Positions 36,504-44,894 of a stretch of 64,000 bases of DNA are shown here, piece by piece; positions within the stretch are counted from its first letter, which is position 1, and each line of letters starts with the position of its first letter. The translations under genes and the position numbers were made by a program. Under the pieces are notes generated by a model, which was not told the DNA's origin, searched no databases, and was given only the letters and a program-made list of their open reading frames with translations. This DNA is from Roseiarcus sp963772555 (GTDB lineage Bacteria; Pseudomonadota; Alphaproteobacteria; Rhizobiales; Beijerinckiaceae). The stretch is from NCBI GenBank assembly GCA_963772555.1, contig CAVYXQ010000007.1, forward strand, positions 558,001 to 622,000, given 5' to 3'.

Positions 36504-37679
36504 TCAAGCTGCGAGCGCGCGCATCGCCGCCTCGACGCCGTCCGGCGTCAGCGGAAACATGCGGCGCTGGAAGACGTCAGCGATCATCAGGGTCGACTGC
36601 GAGGCGTTCCAATAGGGCTCGGGAGCGGGGTTGATCCAGACGCTCCGTGGCCAGGCCTGAACCGCGCGTTCCAGCCAGAGCTTGCCCGGCTCGGGATTGA
36701 GATGCTCGACGGAGCCGCCGGGCGAAACGATCTCGTAGGGGCTCATCGAGGCGTCGCCGACGAAGACGACGCGGTGTTCACGGCCATAGGAATTGATCAG
36801 TTTTCGCGTCGGAACGCGCTCGTCGTGGCGTCGCCGGTTGTTCTTCCATACGCTCTCGTAGAGGCAATTGTGGAAGTAGAAATGCTCGAGGCGCCTGAAC
36901 TGGCTCTGGGCGGCTGAGAAAAGCTGCTCCGCCGCCTCGACATGCCAATCCATCGAGCCGCCGACGTCGAGAAAGAGAAGGACCTTGACGGCGTTGCGCC
37001 GTTCGGGGCGGAGCTTGACGTCGATGAACCCCTTGTCGGCGGTCGAGCGGATCGTGCCGTCGAGGTCGAGCTCCTCATCCGCGCCCTCGCGGGCGAACCG
37101 GCGAAGGCGCCGGAGGGCGAGCTTGATGTTGCGTGGACCGAGTTCGGCATCGCCGTCGAAATCCCTGAACTCGCGTCTGTCCCAGACCTTGACCGCGCTC
37201 CCGCGTCGCCCGTCGTCTTGTCCGATGCGCACCGCCTCGGGGTGATCGCCGTAGGCGCCGAAAGGGGAGGTCCCGCCGGTTCCGATCCATTTCGAGCCGC
37301 CCTGGTGACGCTCCCGCTGCTCGGCCAGGCGCTGGCGCAGCGTTTCCATCAGCTTGTCGAAGCCGAGCTTCTCGATCTCGGAGCGCTCCTCGGGGCTGAG
37401 ATAGCGCTCGGCGAGCCGGCGCAGCCACTCTTCCGGCAGCTCGCGCGACTCGAGCGCGGACGAAACCGACAGCACGCCCCTGAAAGTCTGGGCGAAGACG
37501 ACGTCGAATTTGTCGAGATTGCGCTCGTCCTTGACCAGCAGCGCGCGCGACAGCCGGTAGAATTCCTCGACCGACTTGTCCGCCAGATCGCCTTCCAGCG
37601 CCCGCATCAGGTCGATATACTCGCGCGGCGTGACCGGCACGTGCGCCTGCCGCAGATTGCCGAAGAAGGTGAGAAACAT
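36504..37679 (-). CDS. VWA-domain protein (CoxE-like), probable MoxR partner
   Basis: A 391-residue soluble protein of the CoxE/VWA family. The N-terminal helical domain begins 'MFLTFFGNLRQAHVPVTPRE'. The C-terminal von Willebrand A domain has 'KVLLFLDVGGSMDWHVEAAE' where the metal-ion-dependent adhesion motif DxSxS should be, so the first Ser is replaced by Gly. Proteins of this kind work with MoxR ATPases, and one is encoded 5 kb away. The modified motif could weaken metal binding. It is convergent with usp and divergent from the phosphatase. Confidence 0.85.
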   Translation of the reverse strand: MFLTFFGNLRQAHVPVTPREYIDLMRALEGDLADKSVEEFYRLSRALLVKDERNLDKFDVVFAQTFRGVLSVSSALESRELPEEWLRRLAERYLSPEERSEIEKLGFDKLMETLRQRLAEQRERHQGGSKWIGTGGTSPFGAYGDHPEAVRIGQDDGRRGSAVKVWDRREFRDFDGDAELGPRNIKLALRRLRRFAREGADEELDLDGTIRSTADKGFIDVKLRPERRNAVKVLLFLDVGGSMDWHVEAAEQLFSAAQSQFRRLEHFYFHNCLYESVWKNNRRRHDERVPTRKLINSYGREHRVVFVGDASMSPYEIVSPGGSVEHLNPEPGKLWLERAVQAWPRSVWINPAPEPYWNASQSTLMIADVFQRRMFPLTPDGVEAAMRALAA

Positions 37680-37746
37680 CGGGCCATCCTAGCGCCCGCG
37701 GCCGCCGCCGTGCAATGTTAACGCCGCTAGGAGGGCGCGCGCTCAG

Positions 37747-38610
37747 ATGGCCGCAGTTGTCGATCGAGAGACATTCATGCTGCCGCGCGCGGTCGCGGCC
37801 GACGTCGAGATTTTCGCCATCGGCGACATCCACGGGCGCCCCGATCTTCTGCGCGCGCTCCTCGACGAGGCCGCGCGCGAGCCTAGGCGGCGCGCCCGGC
37901 GCGCGCTTGTCTTCCTCGGCGATCTCATCGACCGCGGCCCGGACAGCCTCGGCGCGATCGACCTGGCGATCAGCGCCGGCCGGTCGATCGGGGCCGACCA
38001 GTCGATCACGCTGATGGGCAACCACGAGACGATGATGCGGCTGACCCTCGACCCGAAGACGCCGTTCGACACGGCGCTCGAGGCGCTCGAGAACTGGCTG
38101 CGCAACGGCGGGACGGCGGTCATCAGACAGTTCGCCAAATTCGACGTCCAGCCGCGCGGCCCCGAGGAGCTCTTGACGGTTCTTCGCGTGGCGCTGCCTG
38201 AGCGGGTGCGGCAATGGTTTGAGAGCCTCAGTTCGCACTGGCAGTCGCAGGACGTGCTCTTCGTGCATGCGGGCGTCAATCCGTATCTCGATCTCAGGAG
38301 CTTTCTCGCCGCGTCGTGGAACACGCCGCTCGCCGATCTCGACGAAGAGCGGCATTGGGCCTGGGTGCGCTGGCCCTTCCTCGACTTCGAACCGAGCCCG
38401 TCAGGCTACTCCAACCTATTCGTCGTGCACGGGCACACGCCGAACGATGCGCGGCGCGACCCCTCGCATGCGGATCAGATCGCCCGTTTCCGCCTGAACC
38501 TCGACGCCGGCTCGGGCATGACCGGCCGCGCCAAAATGGCGGTCTTTCGCGGCGACGAAGCCAAGGTGCTGACAGCCGTCGGGCCGACCAACCGGATGCT
38601 GGAGACCTGA
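37747..38610 (+). CDS. metallophosphoesterase, serine/threonine protein phosphatase type
   Basis: A 287-residue phosphoesterase with all core motifs: 'FAIGDIHGRPDLL', 'VFLGDLIDRGPDSLG', 'TLMGNHETMM', 'LFVHAGVN' and 'FVVHGHTPNDARRD'. These bind two metals and hydrolyse phosphomonoesters of proteins or of diadenosine tetraphosphate-like compounds. The PPP-type layout and cytosolic nature suggest a bacterial serine/threonine phosphatase. It is a single-gene unit, 67 bp from the divergent VWA gene. Confidence 0.88.
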   Translation: MAAVVDRETFMLPRAVAADVEIFAIGDIHGRPDLLRALLDEAAREPRRRARRALVFLGDLIDRGPDSLGAIDLAISAGRSIGADQSITLMGNHETMMRLTLDPKTPFDTALEALENWLRNGGTAVIRQFAKFDVQPRGPEELLTVLRVALPERVRQWFESLSSHWQSQDVLFVHAGVNPYLDLRSFLAASWNTPLADLDEERHWAWVRWPFLDFEPSPSGYSNLFVVHGHTPNDARRDPSHADQIARFRLNLDAGSGMTGRAKMAVFRGDEAKVLTAVGPTNRMLET

Positions 38611-39245
38611 GCGGATGTCTTCAGCCGACCCGACGCGGGGTCCAAGGCAGGCGCGGTTCGACTGAAAACTCGCCCCAAAGCGGCGCGTTGGGGAAACCAA
38701 GGCCATTCCCTGATAATCCCTGATAATCCCTGCTAACCGAAAAAAGCGCTCCCGCCGCCCGTCGGGCGATGCGCAAATCCATGGTATTTCCTTTTGTTCA
38801 GCGGATGCGCTGATGCGAAAGGTGAAGACGGAACAGGGAACTTATTTTCCCTGTTCAGCCATTGAACAGGGAAAAGAGCGCGAAGCGGAAAATTCGCTTC
38901 GAACCCGGCCGCGGGAGCCGGCGCTATCGCGTGAGAACAACGCCATATCTGTTTGATTTTACCAATGTAAATCCGGTTGGCGTAAGGCCGGCTCCGCCGA
39001 TTTCCGCCCGTGCCGGCAAGACGTTGGTCTTTGGTGCGCTTTGCGTCGCTGGTGAATTGGTCGAGCTTGGTCTTTCGGCCCGCCTGAACTCCGATCGCCG
39101 CCCCGGGTCACAGCCCGGGGATGACCCGGCGATCCATGGGCCCGCGGCTCGAGCCCGCGGGTGACGGAAAACGATCGAAACCGGCTCCAACTTGACACGA
39201 TGCCGGCAGCCTCACCATTGAGGGCCTCTCGATCGGGGGCCCCGC
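38611..39245. other. long intergenic region with hairpins and short repeats
   Basis: No gene. It holds tandem 'tccctgataa' repeats (about 38707-38735), then an 'acagggaa' cluster: arms GAACAGGGAA (38831-38840) and TTCCCTGTTC (38847-38856) form a perfect hairpin, with another GAACAGGGAA copy at 38864-38873. Near the right end are two more palindromes (39101-39120 and 39141-39161). The pattern resembles dispersed intergenic elements seen in Bradyrhizobium relatives. Confidence 0.55.
39101..39161. repeat. REP-like double palindrome
   Basis: Two adjacent inverted repeats: CCCCGGG / CCCGGGG with a 6-base loop (39101-39120) and CCCGCGG / CCGCGGG with a 7-base loop (39141-39161), each followed by a GTGACG/ATGACC-like tag. 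This is the look of repetitive extragenic palindromes in this bacterial group. The 88-codon minus frame across it is an artefact. Confidence 0.5.
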
Positions 39246-40574
39246 ATGCGGACATGGATCAAGGACCCTCTGGCGATTTTCGCCGAAGGAGCGGAGCGGG
39301 GAATCATCGTCGAGGGGACGCGCATCGTGGCGCGGATCGGCCGGGGCGCGGCGCCCGAGCGGGTCGAGGCCGTGTTCGACGCGTCGCGACATGTCGTGCT
39401 GCCGGGGCTCGTCAATACCCACCACCATTTCTACCAGACCCTGACCCGCGCCCATCCGCGGGCGATCAACAAGGCGCTCTTTCCCTGGCTCATCGCCCTC
39501 TATCCGATCTGGGCGCGGCTCACGCCGAACCACCTTCGGCTTGCGGCGCGGCTCGCGCTGACCGAGCTTCTGACGTCCGGCTGCACGACCGCGGCCGACC
39601 ATCACTACCTCTATCCTGCCGGGCTCGAGCATGCGGTCGACATCGAGGTCGAGGAGGCGCTGCGGCTCGGCATGCGTCTCACCGTGTCGCGCGGGTCGAT
39701 GAATCTCTCGGCCAAGGACGGCGGCCTGCCTCCCGACGCGGTGGTGCAGTCCGAGGAGACGATCCTCGCCGACAGCGAGCGCGTGCTGAAGCTCTTCCAC
39801 GACCCGAAGCCCGGCGCGCGGGTTCGCGTGGCGCTGGCGCCCTGTTCGCCGTTCTCGATCTCCAAGTCTCTGATGAGCGAAAGCGCGCGGCTCGCCGAGC
39901 GCTACGACTGCCGGCTGCACACGCATCTTTGCGAGACGGACGACGAAGAGCGGTTCTGCCTCGAGATGTACGGCTTGCGGCCAGTCGATCTCCTGGAGGA
40001 GACGGGCTGGCTGTCGAACCGGGTCTGGCTGGCGCATGGCATTCATTTCAACGCCGGGGAGATTGCCCGGCTCGGCAAGGCCGGCGTCGGCGTCTCGCAT
40101 TGCGCCGCCTCGAACATGGTGCTGGCCTCGGGCATCTGTCCGACCTGCGATCTCGAGGCCTCCGGCGCGCCGGTCGGGCTCGGCGTCGACGGTTCGGCCT
40201 CCAACGATTCGTCGAACATGATGGAGGCGGTGCGGCATGCGCTGATGATCGGCCGGCTGCGCTACGGCGCCGAGAGGGTCGCCCATCTCGATGTCCTTCG
40301 CTGGGCGACCGAGGGCTCGGCGCGTTGCCTCGGCCGCGAAGACATCGGCAAGATCGAAGAGGGCCGCGAGGCCGACCTGGCGCTGTTCACGCTCGATGAG
40401 GCGCGCTTTTCGGGCGCGCACGATCCTCTGGCCGCCCTCGTGCTCTGCGGCGCCCATCGCGCCGACCGGGTAATGATCGCGGGCGAGTGGCGGGCGATCG
40501 ACGGGCGGCCGGTGGGCATGGACCTCGAGGCGCTGATCGCCGAGCACAGCGCGGCCGCGCGGGATTTCGCTTGA
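39246..40574 (+). CDS. 8-oxoguanine deaminase (amidohydrolase superfamily)
   Basis: A 442-residue amidohydrolase starting MRTWIKDPLAIFAEGA. The metal ligands appear in 'LPGLVNTHHHFYQTLTRAH', a distal His in 'CRLHTHLCETDDEER', another His in 'WLAHGIHFNAGEIARLG' and the catalytic Asp in 'GLGVDGSASNDSSNMMEA'. The opening 'IKDPLAIF' and the HFYQTLTRA sequence are typical of the 8-oxoguanine deaminase branch, related to AtzB, which converts 8-oxoguanine to urate. Substrate is assigned by family resemblance only. No purine catabolism genes are adjacent. Confidence 0.82.
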   Translation: MRTWIKDPLAIFAEGAERGIIVEGTRIVARIGRGAAPERVEAVFDASRHVVLPGLVNTHHHFYQTLTRAHPRAINKALFPWLIALYPIWARLTPNHLRLAARLALTELLTSGCTTAADHHYLYPAGLEHAVDIEVEEALRLGMRLTVSRGSMNLSAKDGGLPPDAVVQSEETILADSERVLKLFHDPKPGARVRVALAPCSPFSISKSLMSESARLAERYDCRLHTHLCETDDEERFCLEMYGLRPVDLLEETGWLSNRVWLAHGIHFNAGEIARLGKAGVGVSHCAASNMVLASGICPTCDLEASGAPVGLGVDGSASNDSSNMMEAVRHALMIGRLRYGAERVAHLDVLRWATEGSARCLGREDIGKIEEGREADLALFTLDEARFSGAHDPLAALVLCGAHRADRVMIAGEWRAIDGRPVGMDLEALIAEHSAAARDFA

Positions 40575-41144
40575 AGAGCGCCAGTGAGCAAAATCTGACG
40601 CTTGGCTCCCACTCCGACCGACCTGAACTCGACGTTTGAGCGCGGACCGCCGGAGTCGACGGATTGTGTTGAAAAACTCAAATTTCCGCGTCGATCACGA
40701 TTCAGGAGACCGCTGGCGGCCTCGATGAAAAATTCCTTAGGGGATCGGCGGACCAACCGGTTTTGCCGCCTGCGACGCTCCTAGATGCCCTGCCGTAACG
40801 ACTATCGGCCGGGACGACGCGACACGCGCGAAAATCGAGATTTTCGCGCTGGCTCAATTTACGAGTTTTTCAACCAATATCGACGTAAAGCTGCCGTTGC
40901 GGATCGCGACCGCGAACAGCGCAGGCGAGGGATAGTGGCCGTTCGCGAGTGCGGCGCAAAGCGTCGGATACGACCCGTTCGCCAACCAACCCGGCAACGC
41001 CCGCTTCTTAGGCTGAACTGCCGTACACTCGGAGGCAGCACTAGCAACCTAAGCAACAAATCGGCGAGCAGTCGCGACTGCGACCAGAATGATGATTCCG
41101 CCCCTCTCGAGGGGACTGGCCGTAGAGGATTCCCTCGACGACAG
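40575..41144. other. intergenic region at the left edge of an accessory island
   Basis: A 570-bp gap without a credible gene. It contains a MITE-like element (40667-40875). To the right is sequence sharing 'cgacgtaaagctgcc' with 42364, which suggests both carry pieces of one dispersed repeat. Base composition falls toward the TIR gene. Confidence 0.45.
40667..40875. mobile_element. MITE-like element or IS remnant
   Basis: A 209-bp segment ending in inverted TGTTGAAAAACTC (40667-40679) and GAGTTTTTCAAC (40863-40874), the kind of ends found on IS4/IS1380-type elements. In its interior is a perfect 11-bp-arm palindrome GCGCGAAAATC / GATTTTCGCGC (40826-40849). It has no coding capacity. I could not find a clean target duplication. 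Confidence 0.5.
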
Positions 41145-42062
41145 TCAGGTTGCCTTTTCAAACCCCGGAATGTCTTCCATATCTTCGAAATCACCAATCG
41201 ACGCATCAAAGACGATTTCCCGGGGCCTGCGAGGATATATGCGCTTCTGCAGCCCACCCATACCAAACAACAAACTCGATGCACTCGAAATATATTTCTC
41301 GACACGTGCTGTTGAATAAAATTTAGCATAAGTGTCTTTAAGTTCTGATAATATATAATTGTCGAAGTGCTCACCGTGATAGGTCCGAGGCGGACTCCAG
41401 GTTGAGAGCAGCCGCATCAAATCCTGGTTGTTTCCGTCGAATACACAAATAACAGTCAGTCCTTCTTCTTTCGAAGTCGCAAGTTCTGTAGACAACCAGG
41501 CGGACGCCAATGAGAGCGGAGTAAGTAACGCAAGAGCACACCGTGAGCGCTTTATCGCAGCATGCACACCCTCGAAAATTAAGTCTCCACTTTCAATCTC
41601 TCCCGAATATAGCCACGCCCGAATGCCGATACTAGCGAGATAGAGCCGGATGCGCGCCGCAAGATGCAGGTCTGGGGCCGCATAAGCCACGAAATACTGT
41701 GGCGCATCCAAAGGTACTGAGAGCTGCTCCAGTTCAACGGGTGGATCCGTCCGGATGGATTGCAGTTCATTATCGGGCAACGGGCGAACAACAGAGACGT
41801 GCCCCCAAAGCCGCGCTAACGTGCGAGCTCCAGGATACTTTGCTGGACGCAACAACCTGTCGTTCGGACTTGTCCGCCACCAAGCCAGCAACTCCTTGTC
41901 GATCAGCTCTGGGCTGACGTCTTCAGCGCGGGTTTGCTTAATCCATGAAGCAATCTCAGTTGCCGTCATCCAACTATCGTCACGGGACGTCCGCGTGTCG
42001 ATCCCGGGCCGTAGGGAAAGATGAAGGATCAGGTCCTCAAGGATCTCTTGACTGAGCGACAA
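41145..42062 (-). CDS. TIR-domain protein with N-terminal helical domain
   Basis: A 305-residue soluble protein. Residues 1-95 are helical, winged-helix-like ('WMTATEIASWIKQTRAED', 'LLAWWRTSPNDRLLRPAKYP'). Residues 121-225 form a TIR domain: strand A 'QYFVAYAAPDLHLAARI', BB loop 'LYSGEIESGD', strand D 'SRCALALLTPLSLASAW' and the putative NADase glutamate, Glu193, in 'WLSTELATSKEEG'. The C-terminal 80 residues are unassigned. Bacterial TIR proteins often cleave NAD+ in phage defence. Codon use is less GC-biased than in flanking genes, and mobile DNA lies on both sides, so transfer is likely. No recognised partner (Thoeris, CBASS, Argonaute) is adjacent. Confidence 0.75.
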   Translation of the reverse strand: MSLSQEILEDLILHLSLRPGIDTRTSRDDSWMTATEIASWIKQTRAEDVSPELIDKELLAWWRTSPNDRLLRPAKYPGARTLARLWGHVSVVRPLPDNELQSIRTDPPVELEQLSVPLDAPQYFVAYAAPDLHLAARIRLYLASIGIRAWLYSGEIESGDLIFEGVHAAIKRSRCALALLTPLSLASAWLSTELATSKEEGLTVICVFDGNNQDLMRLLSTWSPPRTYHGEHFDNYILSELKDTYAKFYSTARVEKYISSASSLLFGMGGLQKRIYPRRPREIVFDASIGDFEDMEDIPGFEKAT

Positions 42063-42920
42063 CTAGCGTGTGCTCCCATCAAAATTCACATTCCCAAACG
42101 CACAGAGATTAGCGCCGAATTCTGTAACCGTCTCAAATCCCGGTTTCTCCGACGATTGCGATACGCGTTGTAGCTCATGCCAAGGGCTCCGGCTGTGACG
42201 CCCATCACACCCTCGGAATTACCCGCCTGCGCGATTGGAGAAGTGATGACGGTCGAGAAGTTCCGCGCGCTGGAGGCCGGCAGGGCGAATGAGGACAGGG
42301 CTAGTGGTGCGCTACGGGGCTTACATCACAACGGCGTTCGCTCGTCGGGCCATTCGGCCGGTGTCGACGTAAAGCTGCCATCGCCGGTAGCGAGATGGAC
42401 TTCGCAATTGGGCGGAAAGCGCGCGTACAAGAGTCGCCTTGCGAGGGATCGGAGTCGGCGGCCATAGCGGACCTTCCATTGCGGGGAGCGAAATAGCCGC
42501 CACCGACCTACGCCGCATTATTTATGCCCGTAAGGCCCGCTTTTTCGGGCGTTCTGCCTCTCGCATCGGAAATTATGCGACAGCAAGTGTGACCATCCGG
42601 CTACCCATTGGGCAACGTGACGCGTCTCTTCAGCTCGAGCTGACCGTCTACGGCTCGACGCTCGGCAACTGGGCTAAGATGCGCGACCTCATGGCATTCA
42701 CCCCGGAGACGGGATGAGGCCGCGCATCGACCGGACGTTTGCGCTTGAAGTAAATTTCTGCAGGGGCTCGACCATCTTAAGTCGGGACGGCAATTCCGAA
42801 ATATTGGCCTGGATAAGACGAGCCAAATTGTCGTCTTTCGAGCCCGGTCGCCTTGGCCTGCTTCTCTCCAGAGATAGCCCGGTGTTCCGGTTGGCCGATG
42901 CGGCCGAAATAGGGCCTCTG
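42063..42920. other. 858-bp region with no confident gene
   Basis: It contains two weak plus-strand frames, 42439-42717 (92 codons) and 42714-42953 (79 codons), overlapping by ATGA. Neither shows a recognisable domain. The opposite-strand words near 42340-42400 resemble a dispersed intergenic repeat seen in Rhizobiales. I treat the region as degraded DNA of an island, not as genes. Confidence 0.35.
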
Positions 42921-43052
42921 CTAAACAGTCGTCGTTATCGCGATAGCACCTAGGGGTAATCTAGGGTCACGTTCGCAGCAGTACCCGTCAATCAGAGCAT
43001 ACAAAAATGCAACGATGATTCCCGCAACCAACAAACCAAGAATGTACCACAT
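42921..43052 (-). CDS. 43-residue single-span membrane protein (possible)
   Basis: A short frame starting at ATG 43052 and ending with TAG. It opens MWYILGLLVAGIIVAFLYAL, continuing ID, so residues 2-21 form one clean hydrophobic helix. Then come 'GYCCERDPRLPL' and a short tail. It has an AGCAGGTG stretch upstream that could be a weak ribosome site. It lies between the two TIR genes, 155 bp from the IS. The hydrophobic composition is unlikely for random GC-rich DNA, but without relatives I cannot confirm it is expressed. It is too small for usual gene callers. Confidence 0.35.
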   Translation of the reverse strand: MWYILGLLVAGIIVAFLYALIDGYCCERDPRLPLGAIAITTTV

Positions 43053-43199
43053 CGAGCACCTGCTTGTTTCAGGCGTTGATAGAGATTACCACGTTCTCCA
43101 ACCTCTTCAAGGACCCTTGGAGCGGGGACTCATTGGTGATGGACGGGTGCAGGGGCAAAGACCGCGTAAAATGAACTGATTATCCGATTATTGGTACGT

Positions 43200-43207
43200 C
43201 TAGCTAG
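43200..43207. repeat. direct repeat CTAGCTAG at left side of IS copy 2
   Basis: The 8-bp sequence just before the TGTCC end is exactly repeated at 44875-44882. It consists of two abutting CTAG tetranucleotides. Confidence 0.7.
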
Positions 43208-44874
43208 TGTCCGTCCATAAACGCATGATTTTTCGGCTGGAATCAATCGCGTTGGCGATGAACTGGGCCGTTTGGGAGCCATTTCGTTTGCTGTGGCTGC
43301 TGCGTGGGCTGATCCGGCCGCCAAGTTCAGGAATTCAGAATGAGAGGCCGACTCGGGCTCAACCAGGCTTGCGCGCCTTCGGCCGAAGACGAGAAATCAG
43401 GTCGGCTTGAGCCGGGCAAAGAGGGCGAGGTTGTAGGCGACGACCGAGGACCAGACGTAGGCCTTGAAGTGGTCGAGCCCGCGCCAGACGCAGCGCGCCA
43501 GACCATAGGCGCGCTTCAAACACGAGATGTCGGATTCGATGCCGGCTCGGAAGTTGCGCAGCTTGCGGTAGACCCAGTTGCTCTTGACCATGTCCTTGAT
43601 GCGCAGGCCGGCCTTCTTGTGGAAGGCCATGTCGTGGACGCCAAGGGCCTTCGCCTGGGCGAGATTGTCACGGCTGGCGAAACCGCCGTCGGCGGCGGCC
43701 TGTCGGGGCGACTCGCCGTAGAAGGCGATATGGCGCTTCAGCATGGGCAACAACCGTTCGCTGTCCGCCGGATTGCCGGTCTCGATCACCAGGTCGAGGA
43801 TCAAGCCGCTCCGGCCGGTGGTCAGGTTGAGCTTGTGGCCGTACTGAACCTTGCGGCCGCCTTTGACGATGATGTCGGCGTGCGGCTCGAACAGGCTGAC
43901 GATCTTCTCGTTGGCGGGAACCGCCTCGCCATTAAGAACGCGACGCTCGGCCTGGGCGATGATCCGCTCGATCAGCAGACGATAGTGACGGAGCTCGGCC
44001 TGCCACAGCGTGACGGCGATCGGGTCCGGCGCCTGCCATACCTGCGTTGCGGCCTGATCAACATAGGCCAGGGTCGCCCGGGTCAGCTTGATCAGCTCAC
44101 GATAATGCTGGACCCGTTTCAGTCGGTCGCGGCCATATTCGATCGCGCGCGCTCGCTTCTTCGCCGCGCGCCGATGATTGCGCCACTCGAGACCGCCGAC
44201 CAAGGCCTCGGCCGCCTTCAACAGCCGCACCATCACGCGGGCCGCATCCCAGAGAAGACTGCTGTCGCTCGGCTCATGCATGAGCGCGGCGGCGACCGTG
44301 CTGTCCAGCCGCACGACCTTGCCGGTCTCGACTTTCTCCTGACGCGCGCTGGCCAGCAGGACGCGATTGATCGCCTCCCATGTCTGGGCCCGGATGGCGC
44401 TGATGGTCCTGTGCAGCACCGACTTCTTCGGCGTCCACGACAGCGGCAGCCGCGCGAAGGCGCGAAACGAGGCCGAGTCTTCAAGATGAAACGCCAGCTC
44501 CTCATAGCTCAGCTGGCGATGCTGCTTGAGAAGCGCGCAGCGCAAGACCGACTCGGCCGGAAGGCCTTCTCGCCCGGTCTCCTTAACGCCGTGTCGGCGC
44601 AGATCCTCCGCCGCCAGCCCGATGAGCTCGCGATGCTCGTCCAGCCACTGCGACATCGCCTTCAGTTCCTGGCCGATCTCGTGGTCGGCGAAGAGATCGA
44701 ATATGCTGGCCTGGACGGTGCGTTCCTGACGCATTGTCGGGCTCCGGCGGTGGCGGTTTCGCCTTCCGAATCAGTGGCTTGATCCGAAAGCTTAGCCGAA
44801 ACCGCCGGGCCTTGCATTCGTAAGGACAGCGATTTAACAAATAATTTCAAAAACTTAGCGTTTATGGACGGACA
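43208..44874 (-). mobile_element. ISNCY-like insertion sequence, copy 2
   Basis: A 1667-bp element nearly identical to copies 1 and 3, with the same 17-bp terminal inverted repeats. It is inserted 20 bp upstream of the GTG start of the second TIR gene, between direct repeats CTAGCTAG. Position and orientation (transposase reading away from the TIR gene) mean it has probably cut that gene from its native promoter. Confidence 0.9.
43397..44734 (-). CDS. transposase, IS copy 2
   Basis: A 445-residue DDE transposase, identical in amino-acid sequence to that of copy 3 and differing from copy 1 at two residues (Ser62 and 'FYGESPRQ'). The frame and catalytic segments 'VVRLDSTVAAALMHEP', 'AAADGGFASRDNLA' and 'AGIESDISCLKRAYGLARC' are intact. 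Identity of two copies in one window argues for recent transposition. Confidence 0.92.
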   Translation of the reverse strand: MRQERTVQASIFDLFADHEIGQELKAMSQWLDEHRELIGLAAEDLRRHGVKETGREGLPAESVLRCALLKQHRQLSYEELAFHLEDSASFRAFARLPLSWTPKKSVLHRTISAIRAQTWEAINRVLLASARQEKVETGKVVRLDSTVAAALMHEPSDSSLLWDAARVMVRLLKAAEALVGGLEWRNHRRAAKKRARAIEYGRDRLKRVQHYRELIKLTRATLAYVDQAATQVWQAPDPIAVTLWQAELRHYRLLIERIIAQAERRVLNGEAVPANEKIVSLFEPHADIIVKGGRKVQYGHKLNLTTGRSGLILDLVIETGNPADSERLLPMLKRHIAFYGESPRQAAADGGFASRDNLAQAKALGVHDMAFHKKAGLRIKDMVKSNWVYRKLRNFRAGIESDISCLKRAYGLARCVWRGLDHFKAYVWSSVVAYNLALFARLKPT

Positions 44875-44882
44875 CTAGCTAG
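44875..44882. repeat. direct repeat CTAGCTAG at right side of IS copy 2
   Basis: Exact copy of 43200-43207. It runs into AGGAAAC, the probable ribosome site of the second TIR gene. Confidence 0.7.
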
Positions 44883-44894
44883 GAAACTTCGCTC

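Noticed and set aside
38924..39190. 88-codon minus-strand ORF
   Set aside because: Made by the palindromic repeats at 39101-39161 and has no coding features.
42439..42953. Two overlapping plus-strand ORFs (92 and 79 codons) between TIR genes
   Set aside because: No domain, unusual composition and partial overlap with dispersed repeat words. Kept only as a note in the gap entry.
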